From positions 29,760,001 to 29,824,000 of the forward strand of contig CM114274.1 in assembly GCA_050084515.1 (NCBI GenBank): a stretch of DNA of 64,000 nt, given 5' to 3'. Below are positions 25,201-35,546 of the stretch, in pieces. The notes beneath the pieces were generated by a model. It did no database searches and had not been told where the DNA came from. It worked only from the letters and a program-made list of their open reading frames with translations. Position 1 is the first letter of the stretch; the number at the start of each line of letters is the position of its first letter. Origin of the DNA: Blasia pusilla (Eukaryota > Marchantiophyta > Marchantiopsida > Blasiales). Made by a program: the position numbers and the translations under genes.

Positions 25201-26198
25201 GTAAACACGATCATATTGATCCCACTGGATTGGAAAAACACTTTCGATGAGAAGGTTCAGTAAATTACAGACGAGCTTATAACAACGTCACTTCATCTTT
25301 TGATGCTAGTTTGATGCGTGATAATGGATTATGGTTCTATGATACTCTCGACAACTTTGATACGCTGTTGGGTCCTGGGACTCGTAGTCCTAGGGAACAC
25401 CAACATGCGACAATATCGTCATTGCCAGGTAAACTACAACTAGGACGAAATCTCACGACAACTGCGTATTCAATCATACTGTCGAACAATTCGAGATGTG
25501 TGGGACACTGAAACAAATTATTTCAAAAATGTCGATGTGTACAACATTATAATTACAGCATGGTGGAGCCCAAGCGACAGGAAAATCCGGAATCGACTCT
25601 TTCGAACTTTACTGGAGTCTAGTGAGACGTTTCAATTTGTACATCCACAAGCAACGTTAGCCGCAAGCTTCCAGATATGTACCTCAGTGCCAACGGGAAA
25701 TGCCTCCTTCCACAAGTCGGCCTGGAAATCCCCACGAGCCATACGCTGTAAGCACGGCTTCTAAATTCCACCACATGATAGAAAAATGAAAAATGAAGAA
25801 CTTCGAACACTAGCCCCATTCGCAAAGATCTAATCCCGACACCCCACGGAGACACGATAAGGACACAACAGGCCCCACTAAAATAAAACGGACCCCAACT
25901 CCGACCTCCCATCTCAGGATCAAACCGCACCAGTAACCCGGGGTCCCCAAAACCATCAAGGTCCACTGCGGAAAAAGCACAGATCGGGGGGCTTAGGGTT
26001 CAGCATACACACACAACGGAAGATAGTGGGAAGGGAAGAGGGACTGGTGCCCGCCCGGTAGAGAGAAGAAGGAAGATGGACAAACAAACGCTTACGCACC
26101 AGGCGTCCACGTTCCCGTTCCGGACTGGTTGTAATCACGTTTTTGCTAGTGCTTGCGCGCTGCCGGGACCGAGACCGGTTCCGGGACGTGGAAGCCAT
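22203..26198 (-). CDS. HIT4: HEAT INTOLERANT 4 (HIT4)-like protein, 14 exons, complete
   Basis: Exons in order of translation: 26198-26100, 25745-25683, 25224-25171, 24812-24749, 24586-24522, 24087-23960, 23842-23783, 23652-23594, 23405-23317, 23170-23132, 22957-22895, 22740-22693, 22567-22439, 22250-22203. Every intron is GT/AG and the phases give 335 residues without a stop. Family landmarks in order: FPVGTEWDQYDRVYEINWDF, YLFGCTEPQLVWF, SPFPPSDKVGIKSVQ, GWVPYIP, QIFTLKCTQRRAAL, KKYEYCLPYLYQPMKEED, DWQFDEYEEF, a Lys/Glu-rich helix, FFKFYPVKSADAPDIS and the C-terminal INRYYGKATQVL. The Arg/Ser-rich N-terminus (RNRSRSRQR) could be a nuclear signal and is shorter than I recall for Arabidopsis HIT4. 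In Arabidopsis HIT4 is nuclear and needed for heat-induced chromocentre decondensation and basal thermotolerance; the same role here is inferred. The start at 26198 is the first ATG in frame. Confidence 0.88.
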
Positions 26199-27760
26199 TT
26201 CATCCGCAAGAAGGTGGCATCCAATCACCAAAGACAATTTGCAATCTAAGCCCGAAAAAACACTTATGGTACAACTCAGCTCCGCGCACAAAGTTGTTTC
26301 AAATTTCCTGAGAAATTTGGTACCATGTGCTTAATTGAAAGGCTTCAGATACATCGGTGTTACCGCTACACTCTCTGTCTCCGTCCTCTACTGCCCCACC
26401 ACCCGTCTCTGAAAGTCCTGAAAAAAAATTCCTTAGCTGACACGGAGGCTTAGGTGCATACCAACCATCCATTCACAAAAACCATCCTTTCACAAATCCG
26501 ATAATCATACGTTGTACTCCTCCCTTCCTTGCTTTTCAACCATCACTACCAACATGCACGTCACTTCATGCCCTAAACACAGGCTCTTCCAGAGAGGATA
26601 AAAGTGAATAAAAAGGCCCAACTGATCCCATCAACACCAAAATCCCGACGCGAGCCCCTTAAATCATCTCGACTCTTCCCTCATCTATCATCCCAACATT
26701 GCCTTCCCCGAATACGGAACCAAACCAAAACAACCACAAACCAAACAAAATACATATTCGTGATCCGCACCATGAAACTCCTCTGCAGCCGAGAGCCCGG
26801 CATGTGCACTTCCTTTTCAAATCGCTGGTACGTTTCCCAGCAGGAGGCACCGATCCAAAAATTACCACCACGACCAACTACTGCTGCTGCGGAACAATGC
26901 ACGCCCTAATCCACCCAACCTCACGCGACACAAAATTCAGCTGTCTATACCCTAAAGCCTGCTGTCCCGGTGCCCAACTAAATACCAATTCTGAGGTCAA
27001 GGAATCGAGCGCCACACCTCTTCAGGAAAATGTCCTGTTCTGAGAAGAGAGAATTTGAAATACAGTCAGTGCCCTTTCTTCTTTCATAGTGACTTTGTCG
27101 GCGAACAACGAAGAAACTTCTCTGCCACACCTGCTGTTTTGTGTCTGAACTTAACAGTCGCAGTAACCAGATCAACACGTTTTGTTATGTTATCTCCACA
27201 TTAGTGCGTCCCGACCGACAGACGCGGTTCCCGCACCGGCTATCCAAACTCGACGGAGTGAGTGAACTCCGTATACAAACTGTATTTCCGTAACGGAGTT
27301 AGGTTTCCATCCCGTTAACCTGACCAATGTCTTTCCCTGGACTTTAAAGGCGGAGGAAGGTCGGGAGGACGTGCTGATGTGGCGTATTTACATCGTATAT
27401 TCAAAGTCGGATTTTGAAATCCATTCAAACGGTTCTATTTTCCGATCTCCCCTCTGCGCTGACAGACCTGACTCCGAACGGTCGAATTCCTCTCTACGTA
27501 ACAGAGGTCCACTCCTTCCGTCAGCACATACGTAACCTGAGTGCTCGGACGGAAACACCTAGAAAGCCTCCTAACGCCCATCATAAGAAGGAACTAATTG
27601 TTGCACGAGTTAGCAAGAGCACCCTTTCTTTACTTCAGTTAGATAGAGCTATATTATTAGAACCACCGGCAAGGACAGGTGTCAAACAGAGATGTTTGTT
27701 GCTGAAATCCTGTCGCTACTAAAAGATATAGATGATATTATTTTCATTTTTGTCATTAAT
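26199..27760. other. 5' flank of the HIT4-like gene, no second gene recognised
   Basis: The stretch is moderately GC-rich and should hold the promoter and 5' leader of the minus-strand HIT4-like gene. I see no clear TATA box at the expected distance. Open frames of about 66-114 codons occur on both strands (26604-27043, 27414-27722) but none is recognisable. An ACTCCGT/ACGGAGT inverted pair lies near 27264-27299. Confidence 0.4.
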
Positions 27761-27763
27761 TAG

Positions 27764-28339
27764 CATGCATGCCACGATTTTTAAAACTAGTGGCCCCAAA
27801 TAAGTTTGGCCATAGCCTGAAACTCTTAGCACCTCTACGATCTAAGAAAGGTAAGACTCCTTTAAGTTTCATATGTCCTCTCATGGAGGAGAGGAAATTT
27901 GAATCCATAACCCACTAGTAAAATGCATCGGTGCCATAACTTAGCGTATGAGAAAGATAGCTTTTCTTTTCAAGAGACGATAAAAAAATTCAAAATGGTC
28001 AAATCTATACTAGTAAATGAGGACGGGGAGCTCCGCGGCATGACACGTGTCCCTCAAGAGGCGCCCATCGCATGACACGTGTCTCTCACCAAGAAATCAC
28101 CGCAAGACACGTGACATGTGTAGATTCATTTTTCATCGATCGGATCTTGATTGTTTTTCGTATTATATGCATATATGATTTCGTATTAACGTTCCCCCAC
28201 TAACCTTAATTAAGATTTAGGATTTGCCATTTAAGATGAGGTCTTGGAGTCGATCATGGACAGTGAGGATTTCGTCTCCGCCAAATTTTATTTGAATGCA
28301 AGGTTCACTTCAGGGGTCTCTACACGTTTAGTATATATA
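27764..28339 (+). promoter_or_regulatory. Promoter-like module: RY motif, three 32-bp G-box repeats, TATA box
   Basis: CATGCATG (RY motif) is at 27764-27771. Three perfect CACGTG boxes start at 28044, 28076 and 28108, exactly 32 bp apart, each inside a GCA(T/A)GACACGTG repeat. TATATATA is at 28332-28339. In land plants G-box/ABRE cores bind bZIP and bHLH factors, and RY plus ABRE is the combination found in ABI3-controlled maturation promoters. The expected start would be about 28365 on the plus strand, but no recognised gene follows. Confidence 0.5.
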
Positions 28340-28634
28340 GTGTTGGTTGAGTCGCATCCATAAAGTATTCAGTTTGCAAAAGGTAGTCGCGTGGATTTGC
28401 TTGTTTGTATTAGATTATCAAATTTACACAAGTATGCAGTGGTGCGCTTCATGCTTCTTAGTTGTAGACAACTATGGACTTTTGGTTTAGAGTCAGTTTG
28501 CTATTCTATCCTTTTTGCAACTCGACATTTCTTGCAATATACGTCCTAAGTGTGAGCAGGGTTACACAACCAATATGCTCAGTTCTCACCGAGTTTAACA
28601 TGTATTTGCAAGGACGAATGGATTGGATTTCCAT

Positions 28635-28718
28635 TCAATACAGTAAGATCTGATGTCTCTGGCCTTTCTCTCTATTCAACTCTTCCCGCTCTGCTTCAGC
28701 TTTCCTGAATATAGAAAC
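28635..28718 (-). other. Possible terminal exon, minus strand
   Basis: After a good acceptor (CTCTTTTGCAG ending at 28719) the frame is open for 27 codons to a TGA at 28635. The peptide is a charged helix containing FRKAEAEREELNREKGQ. It could be the last exon of an unrecognised gene or of a captured gene fragment; no upstream exon was identified with confidence. Confidence 0.25.
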
Positions 28719-28799
28719 CTGCAAAAGAGAAACGTAGTAAGGAAATGAAAACTAATAGCTCTCTTCATTGTACAAAGTCGTGCAGAAGACAGGTGAGAC

Positions 28800-29425
28800 A
28801 TGACTGTAAGGCGAACAACTATGAAATCAACCCAAGCCAAGGGAAAGAAAGGAACTCTCCCGTGTAACTCAAAAACATTGTATGGTGTAAAGCTTGTAAA
28901 TACAACCTCTTCACAAAGACCAACATGGTCTCTGATTTCACATAACGATTCCATCAGGTTGAAGTGGAGTCCAAAAGTTGCAAGCAAGGTCGACCAAGAA
29001 TGGGGGACAAGATTGGGTTCCGATAGTGAGCCAGAATTTAGGGAGGCGAAAATAGATTCTCTTCCCTCTCCACAACCTCATGGCCATCCTTTGACTCGGC
29101 GAGAAAGCAAACATAAGATACCAGTCCAGTCTGTTGAGTATGAAGTGAGGGCCAAATCCAAACTTTTTTTGAATGAGGATCCTAAGCCGAGCAAAAGACT
29201 TCACACTATGAGCTGAGAAGAGTACATTCCAAAGCCTGTCAAAAGCCTTGAAGATATCAAGACTCGAGATGACAAACATGTTGGGGAAGAATCATCTAGA
29301 AGTTCAAGTCAGAGTCCAAAATTTCCCTCACAGGGTAGCTTGAAAGAGATAGAGATCGATGGAAGTGACTGTTGCCTTCAAAATTACATCGTAAGAGTGT
29401 ATAATATAAGGGTAGAACTATGTTC
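28800..29425 (+). pseudogene. Unrecognised polar ORF with one in-frame stop
   Basis: The frame opens with ATG at 28800, meets TGA at 29214-29216 and then stays open in the same frame to beyond 29400. The peptide is hydrophilic, with stretches such as GSDSEPEFREAKIDSLPSP and, after the stop, RDDKHVGEESSRSSSQSP. It lies about 435 bp downstream of the putative start of the G-box promoter module. I do not know the family. It may be a decayed or intron-containing gene; overlapping minus-strand frames of about 100 codons weaken the case. Confidence 0.25.
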
Positions 29426-29697
29426 AATGTATCTTCCTTTGTGTGATAATTTCCTCTCTAAACTTTGAATACCGTCTCAATCTAACAACCATCCTCAATC
29501 TCACAAGGATTGCCCCCCAACCGGCTCAGATGAGAGCACATTGAAGATATCACTCATGTGCCGAGAGCGCTCCCAACCCAAAATCAAACTTTGATAGATG
29601 TATAATCTCTTAAGCCCTTACGCCAAACCTGCAAAGAAGTATAACGAGCTGCAGAAAACAAAACAAAAGTCTTGGGAAAACTTGACAGAAATTGAAC

Positions 29698-30375
<678 letters not shown>

Positions 30376-30866
30376 GCGAGATCGAACCGTCTGATCTCGC
30401 TGCCCTAGATCCAACAGTGGTAGGTAGCGATTCCTTAGGCGAGATCAAACCGTCCGATCTTGCCGCCAAAAATCAAACAGTTGACATCTCACTCTCGTCG
30501 ATCCCATAGTGGCAGCGTGCGTCACTTTAGACGAGATTAGATTGCTAGATCTTGCAGATCCAACGGTTGTATCAGCGGGATGGTTCAGGCAAGATCGGAC
30601 GATCCGATCTCGATACGGAAGATCTAACGGTCGGAGGGCGATTAGGTCAGGGCGAGATCAGACCGTCCGATCTCGCGGTCTTAGATCTAACGGCGGGAGG
30701 GCGGGATGTTCAGGGCGAGATCGGACCATTCGATCTCGTTGCTTGAGATCTAACAGTGGGAGGGCGGGTTTCCTTGGCCGCGATCGGACCGTCCGATCTA
30801 GCTGCCCTAGATCTGATGGTGGCGTCGACAGGATAAGGTGGGCGCAATTGGATTGTCAGATCAAAA
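30376..30866. repeat. Minisatellite with ~63-bp unit and palindromic core
   Basis: A core of the form GCGAGATCRGACCGTCCGA followed by TCTCGC recurs at about 30376, 30439, 30529, 30589, 30652, 30715, 30778 and 30842, mostly 63 bp apart. Each core is an imperfect palindrome centred on ACCGTCCG, and the linker carries GATCTAACGG and GGGAGGGCGG. Because 63 is a multiple of three, a 162-codon frame with a 21-residue period appears at 30509-30997; it is a by-product. The array resembles subterminal repeats of a DNA transposon. Confidence 0.8.
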
Positions 30867-30949
30867 TAATTTTGATCAGATTGTCTGGATATTCATCATC
30901 CGACGGCTGTCAGCTCCCCTTCTCCCAATTGATTTTTTTTTACTTAAAA

Positions 30950-31515
30950 TATTTTCTTCATTTTTCACTCCCTTCTTCTTCTTTTCTAATATCCTAATTT
31001 AAATTTCCTTATTTTATTCCCAAATTTTTCCCTTCTTTCCCCCGTTTCCCCTCCACTTTCTTTTTCCCTTATTTTCTCTTTAACAATTCATAAAATAAAT
31101 TATTTTATTTTCCTATTATAATTTTAATAAAAATATTCTTGCTCTACCACATAGTTTTTTTTTAGTAAAAAAAATATCTCTTTTTATTTTTCTCCTTTTT
31201 TATAATTTCTTAATTTAATTTTTATAATTTCTTAATTTACAAGTAGAATGATGTATGCATAGAGGAAAGAAAACATAATTTTACCTCTTTTTCTCCTTTC
31301 TCTAATTTTTAATTTTACTTTTCTCTATTATTTTCTCCTTTTTCCCCTCTTTTTTCCTTATTTTTCCATCAATATATTTTTTCTATCTTAAATTTTCCCC
31401 CTTTTTTCCCTCCAATTTATTTTTCCCTGATTTTCTCTTAAAAAAATTTATAATCTATTCTTTTCTTTTCCTATTCCAATTTTATTTAACAAAATCAGAC
31501 TTTACCACATAGAAA
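30950..31515. repeat. Pyrimidine-rich tract with a diverged direct duplication
   Basis: The plus strand is dominated by C and T. A part ending in CTTGCTCTACCACATAG (about 31152) returns as CAGACTTTACCACATAG (about 31511), with similar TTTTCCCTTATTTTCTCTT / TTTTCCCTGATTTTCTCTT sequence before each. The offset is about 360 bp. No gene is present. Confidence 0.6.
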
Positions 31516-32653
31516 TTTCTTTGACTGTTAAATGAAAATGGATGGTGTTAGAGGACCCCTTCCCGAGGCATAAATTTTGGCCTCCTTCAATGATGACACA
31601 TGTAACACAAGAGCAAAAGTAACCAAATAGAAGAGTTGAACTTAAATCAACGACCAAGTTTCCTACTCCATTTCTATTTCTTTTTTGCAATTCCCTTCCT
31701 TTCCATTTTTACAAATTCTACTCTTAGACTATTATTCAAGAATTTCTTTTATTTGTTTGCATTATTTCTGATGGTAATCTGATAATTTTCTTATGTGTGT
31801 TTAGAAGATCAATCTGTTGTATATATCCACACAAATGGTTGGTGGGATGGATAATTTTGCACTTCGTGATATTACAAATTTACCTCTTTGCCGTCGGCGA
31901 GAAAAAGCACATCTTATTAGCTCCATACCAATTTCCCCGACGTAAGGTATCCAATTTAATATAATCTCTTTTCGTTGTTGTGTTATTGTCTTTTTGTTCC
32001 ATTGGATATTTTCCATGTATCATCACAATAATTTTAGCGTTGGTCTTTTTGTACATACTCCCTCTACCAGAAAATCCTGTGGATTTACCCAATTATCGTA
32101 TAGTGCTTTGCGTAGAGGGCCAAAAAAGAAACCGAGCCATTTGCGCTCAAATGCTAGGAGAGCGGAGATAACAACAACCTCCTATCCTGATTCAATCATC
32201 TCCCACATATGTTAAGCATATGGCCAATACATCACAATTTCCATTCTAATCCTTTCTAACTTTTGTAGGTTGCTTGCCGAAATTTTGTTTTGTTTTGTAC
32301 TAACTTTGTACCATGCAAACTGATTGCTCAGACTTCTTATTCCATCAAATCCAACTTCTTTTAGTGATATTTGTTAAGTCTCACGTGGAGAGGCACAAAA
32401 ACTAAAACAAGGCTTTGGCTCTAAAGAAACAAAAAAAAAGGCAATATATCGTAGAGATTACAACAAAAGAAAACAAGTTGTTGGCGGATGTCGTCAAAAC
32501 CTTTGTGATGATCCACCCATTATGATAGACCAAAATTCTTCCTCCCACATAAATAAGATTGCATGTATTTTATCACATTTCATGGATTATATATACAAAG
32601 CATATTCTCATGAGATTTACATGATATAATTATTACCTTTTCTTTGTAGGTGT
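31516..32653. other. AT-rich spacer upstream of the Helitron
   Basis: Frames are short (under 75 codons) and unrecognised. Part of it may be the 5' non-coding portion of the Helitron, but no clear 5'-TC terminus could be assigned. Confidence 0.4.
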
Positions 32654-34006
32654 TTGACTCAAGATGGGATTACCCATTTTCTTACTATGGAGAATATATG
32701 TGTACCTGAAGTTGATCAACCTATGAATAATATAGTTGTTATTATAGAAGACTCATCCATTCAACAAGTTGAGGACATTACCAACAATATCCCCACATTT
32801 CAAATATTTGAGGTATCCACTCATGTAATGCCTATAATCATCGAGCAAGTATCTTCTGCTTACCATGATGACAATATTGTGAACAATATCCCTACACTTT
32901 ATATGTCTCAAGTATCCACTCATGTTATGCCTTTAGTTGTTGAGCAAGTATCTTCTGCATGTTATGGATTAAATCTTCCAACTGAGAGTGCTCGGTCACC
33001 AGTTCATGATGTTAGACGAGCTCAAAGAGTCAACATGTCACTCAATATTGCACGAAGTCGAAACTTCCAAGAGAGCGATATAATGAAGTTAAGATTACAA
33101 GGAGGTATCAACCAAGTAACTGGGTGTCATACTATTGGTTATTTGACCGAAATGTGCCCTTCGTGCTATGCCCTACATTGGAAGTGTGAAAAGGTGAAGA
33201 ATTCAAGATATTGGAACTCACCTTTTGGAATGTGTTGTAATCATGGAAAAGTACAACTCCCATTCTCAAGAATAACTCCTCCATTCTTGAAATCGTTAAT
33301 TTCTGGTGTTGGAGCTCCAAGTAAGCAAGGATCAAGTTGCTGGAACTTTTGTATTCAAGGTGGAATATATCACAACATTGGCCCATTGGATCTTGATGAG
33401 GGGAGTTATCCCCAATTTGCTCAATTGTATATCAATGATACTGAAAATGAATTGCAAAATCGTGGAAGAGATATGTCTCATGATCTTCGACGAGAGATCT
33501 TAAGAGGGTTGCAAGATATGTTACATGAACATGATCCTTATGTTAGGATTTTTTGACACATTGCAAATGAGGCAAGTGGACCTAATCTTCATATCATTTT
33601 AAAGGCGCATAATTTGGGAATGGATTCCAAACGTTACAGATTACCAACTAGATGTGAAGTTGCGGCAATCTTACCTGATGATGGAAGTGAAGTTGTGGAC
33701 CATCGGGATATTATTGTCCCAAAAGAGCTCTACCACATGTTCATATTCCGATTATTCTTGGTCAAGAGGATAAGCCGTTCTCTACATCAGATTATGATGA
33801 TATAATATCAGTTGAGATCCCCAATCCAAATAATCATCCAAAACTCCATTCTATTCTAGCTAATTGCATGGTTCATGGCGCATGTGGACAACTCAATCCC
33901 AATGCTCCATGCATGGACAAGGAAACCAAAAAGTGTACCAAAGGCTATCCAAAGCCTTTTGCAAACTTTTATATATATACATACACTTTTTCCCCTTCTT
34001 TCTTAT
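32654..34006 (+). pseudogene. Helitron N-terminal and Rep HUH region, frameshifted with deletion
   Basis: The first 300 codons include C-x2-C and C-C motifs typical of Helitron N-termini (MCPSCYALHWKCEKV, FGMCCNHGKVQLP), FCIQGGIYHNIGPL and RGLQDMLHEHDPYVRIF, ending in TGA at 33554. The reading continues at about 33614 with DGSEVVDHRDII. A frame change then leads into KRALPHVHIPIIL, where HVH at 33736-33744 is the HUH metal-binding motif. In complete Helitrons a long block separates these two parts, so it has been deleted here. The Rep frame continues through MVHGACGQLNPNAPCM and KCTKGYPKPF to about 34006. Confidence 0.8.
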
Positions 34007-34233
34007 GATACAGGTTGGATAATGGAATAAAGGTAATGAAGCGCGATCAAAGTTACTTCTAAGGTAAAACACTTAAAAAAAATTTTAAATTTTAAAAATT
34101 ATTTTGATATTTTGAATATTTTTTTATAATTAAAAAATTAAAACCATGCTATTCTTAAAAGGATTCCACGACTTGGGCTTTTAGCCAATAGGGCTTATGA
34201 GGGAAGCCTTACAAATGGTAGTCATTTATAGGA

Positions 34234-35345
34234 GTGGTTTTGGACATTTGGGTTGTTCCTTGCAATCCTTTCTTATGTACTCTATTTGATTGTCATATCA
34301 ATTTGGAGATCACAAATACTATTTCTGTTGTGAAATACTTATATAAATATGTATATAAGGAGTCCAATGCGATATCATTTAAGGTGTTAAATGATGAAAC
34401 TATTGAAACGACAAGGGAGGTAATCGATGAAACAACACATTATCTGAATGCAAGGTAATGAAGTCTCAATCAAATTTTTTTTCTTTTGTAAGGTGACCGT
34501 ATGATGCACAACTATGAAGATTTTTAATTTTTTCACCTCATAACATATGTTAACTAACTATTTTGTGTATCATATTTAGATATCTCTCTTCCTCTAAAGC
34601 ATGTTGGAGATTGTTAAAGTTTAGCTTACATGCAGAACATCCAAGTATCGTAAGGTTGGCAGTTCATCTACCCGAGTTACAAACCGTTTTTTTCAATGAT
34701 GACAGTAATATGCAAGAGATATTACAAAGGAATAGGAAGATAACTCTTACACAATGGTTTGCAACTACTCGTTTAGATTTGGAGGCTCAAAAATATCTAT
34801 ACATTGAGTTTCCTTCCTATTATCGTTGGAGCAAAAAAAGATGGATTTGTAGAATTCAAAAAATAAGTGGTTGTGGTCATCCAATTGGTCGCTTATATAT
34901 TACTCACCTAGGTAAATTTATTTCCAAATTCAAATATGTATTTATAAAATAGATGTTAATAGAAAAATACTATTTTAATCATTTAATTTATAATCTTTGG
35001 TATATTAAGCAAATACATTCAAGTTTTGATAGGTGAAGGAGAACGACATTGGTTGTGGTTGCTACTTCATCATATTCGAGACGCAATTACGTATGAATAC
35101 TTGAGAACTGTGCATGGAGTATTATATCCAATATTTAAGGAGGCTGTTATTCAAATGAGGCTTCTTGAGGATGATGTGGAAGTGTTCTCGTGCTTTCAAG
35201 AAGCATTGGAAATCTGCACATGTCGTGCGTTGCGTCAACTATTTGCTATTATTTTTTCTTAGAACACACCAACTCGACCTGCTCAAATTTGGAGTCAATT
35301 TTTGGTCCCACTCATTGAGGATATCTTATGTGAACGACGTGAGGT
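34234..35345 (+). pseudogene. Helitron Rep tyrosine region and linker, broken
   Basis: NPFLCTLFDCHINLEI is followed by VKYLYKYVYK (34330-34359), which matches the conserved catalytic-tyrosine region of Helitron Rep proteins; both tyrosine positions are kept. Next come AEHPSIVRLAVHLPE, LYIEFPSYYRW and, after an intron-like gap, GEGERHWLWLLLHHIRDA and LEDDVEVF, all standard landmarks. Frames change several times and stops occur, for example at about 35260. Part of the breaks may be introns, since GT and AG flank some gaps. Confidence 0.75.
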
Positions 35346-35546
35346 AATTCATTGTCCTATTTCAATGATAAGAATTGTTATATGCTGATTTTGCTTGTAG
35401 ACTCATTTCCCATCGTCACGCTGGTCTTTATGTAGAAAATAGGAATATCTGATCTTTCTCCATATTCTTTAATGCTTAACGTTGGATTATTGGAAGTCCA
35501 CTTCTATTTACAACAACAAGGAGAATGATTATCCGATTTCCAAGAT

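Noticed and set aside
28938-29279. Minus-strand SSLDIFKAFDRLWNVLF as a LINE reverse transcriptase
   Set aside because: The first residues resemble the LDxxKAFD motif, but no following RT motif (such as the catalytic YADD region) can be found, and the plus strand is open as well.
30376-30866. Resemblance to a CRISPR array (regular spacing, palindromic core)
   Set aside because: The linkers are also repeated and not unique, there are no cas genes, and the genome is eukaryotic.
30509-30997. 162-codon ORF with a 21-residue repeat
   Set aside because: The 63-bp minisatellite unit is a multiple of three, so one frame stays open. The repeat is at DNA level, with palindromes and unit drift.
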